A stretch of DNA of 64,000 nucleotides from Plenodomus lindquistii (GCA_025504975.1 JANUWI010000005.1:124001-188000); one strand, 5' to 3'; counted from the first letter of the stretch, positions 10,358 to 20,786 are shown. Translations and numbers: made by a program. The notes: a model not told the origin generated them from the letters alone.

Positions 10358-12261
10358 CTATTTTGGCGGCACAATCGGCAACGTAACATAGTTCACAAGC
10401 TTCTCCCCAAAGTGCAAGTGGTTCATACCTGCAAGCTTAGCTTCACTCCTGTCCTCCGGATGGTTGTGCTGAAAGATACCACTTCCCTGTGTATCACCAC
10501 TGCTGACCTCGAATACGATCTTGCCGCCCTTCTCAACGATGACATTAGTGGGCCAGACCTCGACATCGACCGGGTAGACGTCACCAGGAATGACAGGCTG
10601 TACGTCGGTACTGAAGTAGTCGCGCCATGGAAGGTACTCGCGGTGCTTTGGGTGGTTGGGGTTCGTTTTGCGGAAACTGACGCGCAGCCAGCCTTTTGCA
10701 AGGGGAATAGGATCGCCTGCTGTGCCGGTATAGTAGACTTCTTTGCCTTCTGGTGAGATGTAGCGGAGCGTGAGGAAAAGATCGATGTCTGTGGGTGTGG
10801 CGCCAGTGGCATGGGGCGAGAGCGAGACGTTGAGATGAGCAACGATGTGGCCGGTGATCTCGGTCTCTTCCTCGAATGGTGCTGTAGTGAATTGGATGGC
10901 CTTGGGGTTGTCAAGAGTGCCCAGTGCCTCGTAAGACAGCTTTTGTGGCCGGTTGGTGATAGGTTGGACTGGGGTCAAGGTCTGAGATGGTGTAAGGTAG
11001 AACTTGGTATAACGCGTTCGCGCAATTGGCCACTCGTTTTCTGTGCGTCTGGTGTAGACTTTCTCCGCCTCAGCATTGTTGAAGCCCACGTCACCCTTCC
11101 GTAGTACCATGTCGACAGGCGGTACCTTGCCCTTGACCGACCAACCAACACGGTCGTCGTCTTTGAGAAAAGCGTCGAGGAAGCTGCGCTGGACTTCGAC
11201 CTCCTCCTTATAGTAGAATGGCAGATCATGTCTTCCTGTGATCATTCGCAGGTATTTGAACTCAGAGCCTGCATGAGTATAGCCTTCGATATTGCCACGA
11301 AGGTGCAGTAGGATGCCACCCCAGTTACCGACGGAGAGGAGAGGAACCTCGATGTCGCTCATGTCATATTCCTTGCTCGCAAAGTATGTCTCATCCCGAA
11401 ACCTGAATTTGGCTGTGTCGATTGTTTGATCTTGCCTGTTTTTCGCCCGTACCTCATCAGAGAGGTTTCCATCGACAGTATCTGGACCCCAATTTCTTTC
11501 CGCGCGTCCTGGGCGACCATACTGGTTGGTTATCACCTGGCGGTTCCTGCCAATCTTGATTAGAACGAGAATTCTGCAGTATAAAGAGAAAGCAGGACGT
11601 ACCACCAGAATTCGATGAACTTGTCGCTTAGGATACCTCCGTGCCTGCAGCGATCACGGTAGTAATCGCTCATGCCCTCCCATGGGATGACCGCGGCCAG
11701 ACCCTTGGGTCTACGCGCTGCCACACGCCATTGCGATCCAGCATAGTATGAGATACCGAGCAGACCAACTTTGCCAGATGACCAAGGCTGATCAGCGGCC
11801 CACTCAACGACGTCGAAGAAACATTCGCTGGTACCGCGCGACATAGTGTCCAGGAACCCTGGTGACTGTCCTAGCCCACGCTCGTCTGCACGCACAACGA
11901 TGTAATCATGCTTGGTCCAGAACCCAGGATCAGGCGTCTCCCAAGCTGAGTGGTCCGAGTGGTGCTCAGGATTGACTTCTGAATACGACTTTCCGTTGAA
12001 GCTGCGTCTTGTCAGCTCCGCCTTGTAAATGTCTTTGAATGACACCTACTCCTTGTAGTGGATATCCTTGCCATATGGGCCGTATGTCACTAATATCGGG
12101 AGCTTCGTGCCATTCTTTGTTGATTTTGGCCTGTAAACGTTGCATCTGATGATGCCTTGGGATGACGTCTTGAGCGGAACGGCGACATTCTCCTCGTAAA
12201 TGTAGGGAAACGACGACTCGTCAATCTTGTACGCATCCTTGACTTCAAGTTGTTCCGCCAT
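10358..12261 (-). CDS. CocE/NonD-family alpha/beta hydrolase (S15 X-Pro peptidase-like)
   Basis: Exons 12261-12050, 12001-11603 and 11546-10358; introns of 48 and 56 nt; 599 aa. The apparent in-frame TAG at 12048-12046 lies inside intron 1 (GTAGGT...GACGCAG with a GCTGAC branch). Splicing gives the family-typical HYKDFNGKSYSEVNPEH. The N-terminal catalytic domain (about 25-320) carries the nucleophile S155 in GISYYAG. The C-terminal half is the jelly-roll domain of CocE and X-Pro dipeptidyl peptidases (FTTAPFEEETEITGHI onward). Members hydrolyse esters or amides, as cocaine esterase and glutaryl-7-ACA acylase do. No signal peptide. In this cluster it may release the aromatic acid or alcohol from a conjugate, or hydrolyse a lactone downstream of ring cleavage (inference). 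A shared ATGTGGAGG element lies about 125 bp upstream. Confidence 0.9.
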
Positions 12262-12652
12262 GATTTGCAGGTATACCCAAATTATGTGCTAAAGTATCTC
12301 AGTGCGCAATATCAATATATGTATCTACATCCGACGCGCAGTGGACGCTGGTACTACTTACGCGCATGGGAGGGGCAGCTCTCGGAATGTGGAGGACCGG
12401 ACCCCTACTTTCGCACGCAGGTCAACACATCGCGCAGGTTCGCACAAGCAAAGTGCGGAGGACGAAGAGCAAACATTAGTATGAAGTCAGACTATTGCAG
12501 TTCGTGTTCTCTTCCAAGTGCATGTTCAGTGTGAGATTGATGTTCATGATGTATGAGGGCCAACGTACGATGACGCAAAGCGGGAACGAACCAATACCAG
12601 ATATGTAAAAGTGTCAAAATTTCATTGTTGCTGTGTACCAAATATTTCGGAC
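12262..12652. other. Intergenic: CocE hydrolase promoter and cupin 3' flank
   Basis: A 391 bp region between two minus-strand genes. It holds the motif at 12383-12400. No open frame that I can support. Confidence 0.6.
12383..12400 (+). promoter_or_regulatory. Shared cluster element inside a CGG-N11-CCG palindrome
   Basis: The core ATGTGGAGG is at 12387-12395 and is followed by ACCGG. It is flanked by CGG (12383-12385) and CCG (12397-12399) with 11 bases between them, the spacing known for Gal4-type Zn2Cys6 dimers. It lies about 125 bp upstream of the CocE/NonD hydrolase start. Binding by the local C2H2/C6 factor is inference. Confidence 0.4.
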
Positions 12653-13213
12653 TCATGACGATGACGGGACGCCCTGCATGGTACCATAGTCCTCCTTCAG
12701 AATCTCACCGTCCACTGAGACCGGCTTACACTCCTGTAGAACATACATCATGCGGCCCCATTGTGTTTCGCTGAGGTTCCTCCACGCATGCATGGTACCC
12801 CTCTGAATCGCAACATCACCGCGATTCATCTTTCTTGTCTCCCCAGAGTCCAGAACCAATTCCATCTCGCCCTCGATGACCACGCCATAATCTAAAGATA
12901 CTGTGCGATGCATTGGTGACAAAGAGCCGGGAGCTACATCCACAAAGCGGAGCACTGTTCCGCCAGATGCCACCAAGCCCGGAGCTTTCTCGAGGTATGG
13001 CTTGTAGACGTCGAGATCAGCATCTTTGTTTAGATCGACCGGGAAACCTTTCGTCACGAAGCCGAGTCTGAAGTCTGCTCCTGGGATGTGGTCGATTTTG
13101 GTTTCTTCGGGGATGGCGTCTGAGAAAATTGCCTGTTTCGTGGAAGGATCGTGCGTGGTGATGAAGCGTTTGATGCTTGGAAGGTTGTTTTCGATCTTGT
13201 TATTGGAGGACAT
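12653..13213 (-). CDS. Small single-domain cupin protein
   Basis: An intronless 186 aa protein. ATG 13213 is the first in-frame ATG. The second half is a cupin barrel: MHRTVSLDYGVVIEGEMEL (motif 1; the family GxxHxHxxxxE metal site is only partly kept), the glycine-rich turn, then GDVAIQRGTMHAWRN (motif 2 with the last metal-binding His). The N-terminal 80 residues carry a conserved-looking segment (PGADFRLGFVTKGFP). No signal peptide. Fungal cupins of this size are often cluster-associated enzymes (dioxygenase, isomerase or decarboxylase-like) of undefined reaction. It sits between the hydrolase and the divergently transcribed FAH paralogue, which suggests a step in the same pathway (inference). 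It is too short to be gentisate or homogentisate dioxygenase. Confidence 0.8.
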   Translation of the reverse strand: MSSNNKIENNLPSIKRFITTHDPSTKQAIFSDAIPEETKIDHIPGADFRLGFVTKGFPVDLNKDADLDVYKPYLEKAPGLVASGGTVLRFVDVAPGSLSPMHRTVSLDYGVVIEGEMELVLDSGETRKMNRGDVAIQRGTMHAWRNLSETQWGRMMYVLQECKPVSVDGEILKEDYGTMQGVPSSS

Positions 13214-14030
13214 TTTGTGTGGTGCGCTCTTCGGTGAGGAAGGTAGCAATCAAGGCTATTGAGGTATTACTTTTGCGATGAGACGATCGAAAACTGGTTT
13301 ACGTGTTGTTTGGTGGTCGCTGGATAAGAAGAGTCTAATTAATCCATAGCAACGCTACTTGTCTTCCGATGTGGAGGACTGGCCGGTCGCCTATCCGCCG
13401 GTACCGTTACCATACTTTGCAAGGGCTCTCGACCCAACTATCACGTACCTGTTTGCCTTCGGTGCTCTGCTCGCACGACTGCTGGGAACGATGTATAAGC
13501 ATTATTTACTATAGTCCAATGGAGAAGCGGGAGAACGGAATTGAGCAGCTGATGGCAGCAATTGTAGATTTGGTCGATAAGCAGGGGACGCCATACCATC
13601 ATTGGACAAGCGCGAAATCTCAGTACTCTACACTCAGCTTTAGCAACTTGCTGCTTTCACCCTCTTCATCGACCACCTCAGTGGGAAGAAATGCGATACA
13701 TTTGGTGACAAAAGCAGGGAAATACTGAGTATATGGAACAGCCAGTACACATCTACCGTACTGTTGCCGGACAAAGCATTCACCGAGGCAAATCCGCCCA
13801 AAGAGGTTTAGTCTGCTCAAAGCCAGAGGGTAATGTCGACCTGTAATTGGGGACGAGGAGCAGTCAAAAGCGTCGGGATGCCGACGTGGGGGATTTGTAT
13901 CCGAAAACTGCCGACCCCGCAGCTTGAGGGACAATAAGACTATGTCAACCAATCTAGGCAGATCGTTATCAATTTCACTCCAAGCATCATCCAAACTCGA
14001 AGGCAGATAGTCTACCGTCACATTTGAACC
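13214..14030. promoter_or_regulatory. Divergent promoter between cupin and FAH paralogue
   Basis: An 817 bp region with start codons on both sides and no gene that I can support inside. It contains an exact ATGTGGAGG element at 13369-13377 followed by ACTGG, matching the CocE promoter copy over 14 bases with one C/T difference. GCCGGTC and GCCGGTAC sequences occur immediately after it. Confidence 0.5.
13369..13382 (+). promoter_or_regulatory. Shared cluster element (cupin/FAH promoter copy)
   Basis: ATGTGGAGGACTGG is identical to the CocE promoter copy (ATGTGGAGGACCGG) except for one C/T change. It has the same orientation relative to the downstream minus-strand gene and lies about 155 bp from the cupin ATG. 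Regulatory meaning is inferred. Confidence 0.4.
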
Positions 14031-15254
14031 ATGGCAAACAGCTACGCTTCGCACTTTGGCATCAACAACATTCCATACGGCATCGCAAGCTCTTCATCAC
14101 GCTCAAAGCCACAGCATGTGACACGCATTGGCGACGAAGTCATATTTTTGGCTGAAATTGCAGATTCTGATCCGTTCAAAGCAGTCTCCGCACCATTGTC
14201 ATCCATTTTCAGAGAAACGACCTTGAACACCTTTGCGGCACTTTCAAAGGACGTACAAAGCCAAGTGAGAAGGGCAGTCCAACAAGCATACAAGGATGGG
14301 ACATACAAGAGTCATTCCGAAAGTATTGAGCAGGTGGAAATGCATTTGCCTGTACAAATTGGCGATTTTACGGACTACTCGGCTTCCGCCAATCACGTCT
14401 TGAATGCAGGCGAAGCTATCCTGGGTGGTCGAGCCTTTCCGCCAGCTTTTCACAAATACCCAGTGGGCTATGCAGGCCGCTGTTCATCAATAGCTGTGTC
14501 AGGTACACCGGTAGTTCGCCCTCTTGGGCAGTTTATTGAGGACTATACCGTGCCGGAAAAGAATATCATATTTGGGGCTTGTCGAGCTCTGGACTATGAG
14601 CTCGAAATTGGTGCCATTGTCGGGAAGCCTGTCGAGGCAGGCACCCATCTTAATGCAAAGGACGCCGACGAGCACATCTTTGGTCTTGTACTGGTCAACG
14701 ACTGGAGTGCCCGCGATATACAAGGGCTCGAAATGAACCCACTCGGACCTTTTAATGGCAAGAACTTCGGCACATCGATGTCTCCATGGATCATTACACT
14801 GGAAGCACTCAAGCCTCACGAGGTTCCCGCACCAGCGCGTATGCAGCCCGTTGCTGATTTCATGAATGACCCTGCGGGCATCAACTATGATATCCAGCTC
14901 GAGGGGATAATTACTCGCAATGGATCCCAGACATCTACATGTAGGGTCGGATTTGAGACTATGTACTGGACATTCCGGCACATGTTCGCTCACCACACAA
15001 TCGGTGGATGTGCCTTGCGGACGGGTGATCTCATCGCCAGCGGTACTGTGTCTGGCGAGGAGAAGCATCAACACGGATGTCTCCTAGAACTGACCATGAA
15101 CGGCAAGGTTGCAAGTAAGCTAAGCGACGGGTCTGAGCTACGGTACCTTGAGGATGGAGATGAAGTGCGCTACACCGGTGTCATTGGCGACGGTAGTGCT
15201 GGGGTCGGGTTTGGCGAATGTGTTGGCGTTGTAAAGCCTGCTCGGAAGTGGTGA
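14031..15254 (+). CDS. Fumarylacetoacetase (FAH) family hydrolase, cluster paralogue
   Basis: An intronless 407 aa protein with the full eukaryotic two-domain layout: N-terminal FAH domain (about 10-110) and catalytic FAA-hydrolase domain (about 115-400). Catalytic and metal residues are kept: D112 and H122 in GDFTDYSASANHV (the His corresponds to the catalytic His133 of mouse FAH), E190/E192 in DYELEIG, D224 in NDWSARDIQ and the lysine of NGKNFGTSMSPW. The family cleaves the C-C bond of beta-diketo acids, as in fumarylacetoacetate to fumarate plus acetoacetate. No homogentisate dioxygenase or maleylacetoacetate isomerase lies nearby. The neighbouring ring-cleavage enzyme is LigB-type, so this copy probably serves a dedicated pathway rather than general tyrosine breakdown (inference). 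Confidence 0.9.
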   Translation: MANSYASHFGINNIPYGIASSSSRSKPQHVTRIGDEVIFLAEIADSDPFKAVSAPLSSIFRETTLNTFAALSKDVQSQVRRAVQQAYKDGTYKSHSESIEQVEMHLPVQIGDFTDYSASANHVLNAGEAILGGRAFPPAFHKYPVGYAGRCSSIAVSGTPVVRPLGQFIEDYTVPEKNIIFGACRALDYELEIGAIVGKPVEAGTHLNAKDADEHIFGLVLVNDWSARDIQGLEMNPLGPFNGKNFGTSMSPWIITLEALKPHEVPAPARMQPVADFMNDPAGINYDIQLEGIITRNGSQTSTCRVGFETMYWTFRHMFAHHTIGGCALRTGDLIASGTVSGEEKHQHGCLLELTMNGKVASKLSDGSELRYLEDGDEVRYTGVIGDGSAGVGFGECVGVVKPARKW

Positions 15255-15918
15255 GGTTTCTGGAATGATCTCAAAGAATGTACAAGTACCACTTCTGAAA
15301 ATAGCACAGGCTTTCGCATTTCGTGTACACCGTAAGCATGGCTGAAGGTCTGAATGCAGCCTAGTTCCACGCCCCAATTGTTACCATATGTTGCACGCCT
15401 TTGGAACACTGCGACACGTCGTTGCGCTACTGCTATTTGCTGCATCAAGGCCATGCACCTCGTCTCCAAATTCTAACTTTCTTGGTGTTCAGATATAGAA
15501 CTATCGGTGGAACAAATGCAACCTGACGCCTTCGCCACCTTGGACTTCTCTATCCAAATCCCGCGTATTAGTAGATTGCAAGCGAACTCAACGTTTCAAC
15601 GACTTGAGACAAATCGGGAACACTTACAAAGTCCTAGCTAAGCAAGCTTGGCTACTATCAGCCTCGATACTGTCGTCAAGCCAGCATAGACCAGGACAAA
15701 AAAGACAAGACATAACAGCCGCGTCGTGACGAAGTAGGTTTCCACTACCACCACCGAGTTGTATCGAACCCGTCCCGAAACCTCACATTGCTACTTCTCC
15801 TAAAGGCCGTAAATACTGGCGCATGTGAACTAACGATGCACCTAGAGAAGTCGCAAGCGAACTATTTGAGCGACCTTATGCACAAAAGCAATCGGTACCA
15901 GTGCTGGCAACCCAACTC
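15255..15918. other. Intergenic: FAH 3' flank and RBR promoter
   Basis: Only short open frames without family resemblance. This marks the right boundary of the catabolic-type cluster. Confidence 0.6.
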
Positions 15919-18186
15919 ATGCAGGGACTCATCCCACACAAAATTCTTCAAAATTCTACTCAGAATACCGTTCAATCGGCCGCTGCCGGTGCGCATTTGA
16001 AAGCTGTCGCGCTTCCAGTCACGTCCCCTGAGGTCGACGTCCCCAGCTCTGACCTGTCTTTCCATCGGTCTCTACAACCTTCGCCTCAAGGTGAAGCTGA
16101 AAGAAAGCATCTCAAAGCTCCACGTAGAGCCACTGTCTCACCTGGACACAATCTATCTGATACATCCAGACTTTCGAAGCTTCGAAAGACGCCACTCAAA
16201 GACTATAAACCACTGAGTACCCGCCTATCGCAAAAGTCGCGAGACATCACTGCACCATCACGTCCCCTGGTAACAAAACCACGGCAAGCATCTTCTCATC
16301 AGAAAGACACATTCAGTGAGCGATTCGAAAGGCTGCAGATGGGATTGCCAAAGAACTGGAAGTCACAGCCGGACCCCGAGTGCTCTGCCATGCGAAATCA
16401 GGGACCTCCAGTCACCAGAGATAATGCGCCCAGTTCTAGGTCATCCGGACCATTGAACTACCGGGACTGGTTCCAACATTCTGACGGTAGGCTTTCTCCG
16501 TTGCCGTTTGAAAGAGCCTTTCCGGCTGTGCCATCGGATGATTCACCTCAGCAACAACAGACTCTACGAAACACGGCATCTTGGGTACCCGTCTTTGCGC
16601 CTTTGCCTTGGGAATCTACTCCACAACAGCATCAAGCTCCACAGGGGATGACGACAGTTACAGAGCAGCCTCCAGCGACTGCAAATGCAGAAGGAGACGG
16701 GGTCATACGACAACTCACAAACCCCTTCAGCCAAATCAACTACTTCCAAACCGGCCGCAGCGAGCCAAGTTCAAGACGTCGGGAGAGCGCCAGAGTTCGT
16801 GAACATGGGCGTCGCTCAGAAGCCCCTCTACTTGAGGCACCCAGAAGCAGCTCGGAGAACTTGCAGACATTGATAACTTCCAACGAAGAGTCTTACCCAG
16901 TTACCCGACAACCGGGCCACGACTTTAGACAGCAGTGGAATGAAGAAGAGCTGTTCAATGCCGACGCAGAAATTTACGGGGAATACTTTTCTACCTATGA
17001 TGAAGATCGTGCACTAGCCCAGGCTGTGGAGAACTCTCTTCGAGAAGTCGAACCTGCGTTTGCTCGAAGGCGGGAGTCTCGGACGCATCGACAGATGACA
17101 CAGGGCGTTCAAACTTTCGAGAAGACCTTCACGGCACGAAAGTCCAAAACTGCGGCGCCCAATCGGCCAAAGGCGGGCTCGCGGTCCAATCCCATTGACT
17201 TGACCGCCGTGCCAGACGAGCCTTCGTTTTACGGACAATACGTCGAATCGTTAATTGACTTTGAGAGATCTGCCATTGCCCGATCCATCCGGGAAAAGGA
17301 GAACGAGCAGTTTCAGAAGGCTTCCAAAGCTTCAACACGAGAATGTGTCATCGACGGCGAATCGCACAGCATCGCCTCCATGCCCGCGCTAGCCGACTGT
17401 ACTCACAATCTGAATTACTGTGCCGGATGCTACCAGGACTGGCTCGCTGCTCAACTGGAACACAACGGCTGGCGAGAGGTCAAGTGCCCAGAGCAAGGCT
17501 GCACCACGATGCTGACCCACGAGGAGATACAGCAGTATGCAAGCGAAGAGACATTCCAGAGATACAACGACTTCCTAGCCCGTGCTCAATGTGAGAAAGA
17601 TCGTGAGTAGTCTTTCTTTTGACCCAATAGCGCCGGTTTCCATCTTTCGCGGGCATCAAGCTAACAACAACTCAGCAAATTTCCGCTGGTGCCGTGCCTG
17701 CGAATCCGGCCAATTCCACATCAAAAACGCCCAAGGCAACATCTTCACCTGCGTTGACTGCGGCGACAAAGTCTGCACCACGCACAACGTGTGGCACGGT
17801 GGTGAGACCTGCGACGAATACGAGTACCGCTTCTCCGGCCGCGCAGAGCAAGACCAGCAAAGAATTCTAGAAGCGGCAAGTCTAGCAACTATTGCGCAGT
17901 CGACGAAGAAGTGTCCAGGCTGTGCTGCCAACATTGAGAAGAACGAAGGGTGCGATCATATGCGGTGTAAGTTTTTGATGATGCTTGTTGGGGCAGATGA
18001 GCGGTATGGCGAATGGTGTTCAGAACTGACGGCATGGTAGGCACGTATTGTAGACATGAGTTTTGCTGGGTGTGTATGTGTGATTATCAGGCGGTGAGGC
18101 TGAGGGGCAATGTTGGGCATGTTGAGAGCTGCAAGTGGTATAGTCCTGAGGTTGAGAGGCCGTTTGGGGGAGTAAGGTGGCCGTAA
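15919..18186 (+). CDS. RBR-type E3 ubiquitin ligase (RING1-IBR-RING2)
   Basis: Exons 15919-17590, 17676-17966 and 18041-18186; introns of 85 and 74 nt; 702 aa. The first 470 residues are polar and probably disordered. RING1 (about 475-530) reads CVIDGES...CTHNLNYCAGC...CPEQGC; the usual second Cys of the first pair is Asp. The IBR (about 562-605) has CRACESG, CVDCGDKVC and the terminal C. RING2 (about 636-672) reads KKCPGCAANIEKNEGCDHMRC, then TYCRHEFCWVC after the last intron. The cysteine in EGCDHM (about 650) matches the ubiquitin-accepting Cys of HHARI/Parkin-type ligases. The protein ends soon after RING2, with no Ariadne domain. The start is the first ATG in frame; a later start is possible. 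Substrate unknown. Confidence 0.87.
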
Positions 18187-19073
18187 GTGGATATGGTGTG
18201 CTGGCGACATGGCATGGCAACGCTTTGCAGGAGTTTGAGCATGTTTGGGGTTGAACTCATCCAGTTGGAAATGTTCGTGTGGTACATGGTCATCTCCAAT
18301 TAGACTGAATGATGGATGTATGCACTCAAAAGAAAAGCATGTACAAGGGTCGTCACAGCAGTGCATGCTTCCACGGCGTCGCATATCCAGAGACTGTAGC
18401 CATATACCAAGTGGAAAACAATTAATATCGTGTTGCCATGTTGTAGAGGATTGGAGAGAAATAACAAGAATCGCGGCTCCACTCAGACTTGGTGTCGATG
18501 CTCTACACCCCCTGTCACGATAGGCGACGGACGCGCCCCTATTGGCCACATGCCACTTACCCAGCAACTAACTAATCTCTCAGATCGTGCACGTCAACAA
18601 ACAACTCCGACTCCACACCGCACTCATTTGCCGGCCATTGGTCCGCCGTATCGCCCGTATACCCAGTGGTCACCGTGTTTGTTCCCAGACCCAAGGATTT
18701 CTCTTTTTCTTCTCTCCACCCTTCCACTCCTTAGTTGGCGCTGATTTGCCGGCGCTGGTTTTTCACGCCTCGGCTGCGTATCGTCCTTCGTTTCTTATTA
18801 CCTCAGCACCCCTGATCTAGGCATTGTGCAAGAAAAGGGCGCCGTGTACAACACTGTAGTGGCCACTTTGATTTGCACACTGCATACGACTCCACAGGAA
18901 AGCGACAACGGAACCATGTCGGCAAGGGTTACGCGATCAAAGTCGGGGATGACGCCTGTGTACGTATTTAAAGTGCGCGACAGCGGACTGCACACACCCA
19001 CACCCATACACATACACAAGCATCTCCACGCGGGAAAGTTTGAAGAAAAGGGAAAGAAGCATTAGCTAACCAC
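18187..19073. promoter_or_regulatory. ERG4 upstream region with two CCAAT boxes
   Basis: No gene seen. Inverted CCAAT boxes (ATTGG) lie at 18541-18545 and 18637-18641. The CCAAT-binding complex is known to help control ergosterol genes in aspergilli; its role here is inferred. CA-rich leader sequence (18990-19020) precedes the start codon. Confidence 0.4.
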
Positions 19074-20786
19074 ATGGCGAGGAACAGCAAACCCGATCGT
19101 CCTGGCTTCGTGGAGACGCCGGGAAGGAGAAAGTGGACGCGCAAGTCGAATGTGAACACCGTCTCGAGCGCCGACGACGTGTACGAATCGACGCCTGAGC
19201 CCGAGAACTTTCTCAAGGGACCGCGAACCACGGACTTCAACGACACCATCGACGTGAAGAGCAATGGCAACGGCAATGGCAATGGCAATGGACATACCAA
19301 TGGCCACACGAATGGCCACGCCCACAAAAAGTCCGCAGAGGCTGTCGCATTCGACTACCGAATCGAAACAGAGAAGTACTTCTCTCCCACCGACACATCC
19401 GGCACGTCTGAATTCGGCGGCGCAATCGGCATGGGCACCATGATGATTGCATTCCCCACGCTCATGTACTACATGTGGATCGGCGCCATCTTCTACGACG
19501 GAAAGTTCCCCTCGCGCGTGGCAGGCCAGAGCTGGGCCGACTTCTTCGGCCACATGTGGTACCTTGTCAAGACGGAGGCGTATCCCAACAACAAGGCATG
19601 GCAGATATACTGGTTCTTTGGCCTCGCGCAAATGGCCTTTTACATGTTCATGCCCGGTGTGTATCGCAAGGGGAAAGCGCTGCCGCACCTGGGAGGCAAG
19701 CAACTAGACTACTATTGCTCCGCCATGTGGTCGTTTTACTCGAGTATCGTTATCATGCTGGTCTTGCACTTTACCGGTGTATTCAAGCTGTACACGCTCA
19801 TTGACGAGTTTGGCCACATCATGAGCGTAGCCATCATCTCGGGCTTCCTCTGCTCCACAATCGCCTACATCTCCGCACGCGTCCGCGGCGCAACGGTCCG
19901 CATGACGGGTTCCCCCATCGTCGACTTCTTCCTCGGCAGCGAGCTCAACCCACGTCTCTTCGGGATCCTCGATTTCAAAATGTTCCTCGAAGTCCGCATC
20001 CCGTGGTTCATCCTCTTCTTCCTATCCCTAGGCACCTGTCTGAAGCAGTACGAAAACTACGGCTACGTCTCGGTCGAAGCATGTTTCCTGCTCTTCGCAC
20101 ACTACCTGTATGCCAACGCCTGCGCAAAGGGCGAACACCTCATCATCACAACATGGGACATGTACTACGAGAAACTCGGCTTCATGCTGATATTCTGGAA
20201 CATGGCGGGCGTCCCGCTGTCATACTGCCACTGCACCCTTTACATTGCCAACCACCACCCGTCCGAATACCAACTGCCCACGTGGTTCACCCTCCTCCTC
20301 ACCGCAGCATACCTCTACGCATACTACATCTGGGACACAACCAACTCCCAAAAGAACCAGTTCCGCCAGGAAGAACGCGGCGTGGTAGAAGAACGCACCA
20401 CCTTCCCCTACTTCAAATACGGCCGCATCGCCAACCCGCACACCATCCCTACAAAAACGGGCAACAAGATCCTGGCAGATGGCTGGTATGGCAAAGCGCG
20501 CAAAATTCATTATACGTGTGATTTCTTCTTTGCGGTGAGTTGGGGGCTGATTACGGGGTTCAAGAGCCCGTTTCCCTGGTTTTACTCGGTGTTTTTTGCC
20601 GGCATGATTGTGCATCGTGCGTTGAGGGATGTGGAGAAGTGTAGGGAGAAGTATGGGGAGGCGTGGAGCGAGTATGAGAGGCAGGTGCCTTATTTGTTTA
20701 TTCCGGTACGTTTTTTTTTTTCATTCCTGTCCTTTTGTGTCCGTGTTGAGCGCCTTTGCTGACTGTGATTATAGGGTGTATTCTAG
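19074..20786 (+). CDS. ERG4: Delta(24(24(1)))-sterol reductase
   Basis: Last enzyme of ergosterol synthesis: it reduces the C24(28) double bond of ergosta-5,7,22,24(28)-tetraenol with NADPH in the ER membrane. Exon 1 is 19074-20705. A 69-nt intron (T-rich, branch CTGAC, acceptor TATAG) leads to a 12-nt terminal coding exon 20775-20786 (GVF-stop), giving 547 aa. Family marks are FWNMAGVPLSYCHCTLYIANHHP, WGLITGFKSPFPWFYSVFF and the C-terminal YGEAWSEYERQVPYLFIP. Eight to ten membrane helices are expected. The first 100 residues are a hydrophilic extension with an imperfect Asn-Gly/His repeat (about 63-84) encoded by a GGCAAT-type microsatellite. If the last intron is retained, the protein gains a short unrelated tail. 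Confidence 0.95.

Noticed and set aside
10184..10756. 190-residue plus-strand frame
   Set aside because: It is the antisense shadow of the CocE/NonD hydrolase C-terminal exon, which has clear family motifs.
12046..12048. In-frame TAG suggesting a broken hydrolase
   Set aside because: It lies in a well-formed 48-nt intron whose removal restores the conserved sequence.
19062..19703. 213-residue minus-strand frame
   Set aside because: Antisense to ERG4 exon 1; composition is that of a shadow frame (His/Val/Gly-rich) and no domain is seen.
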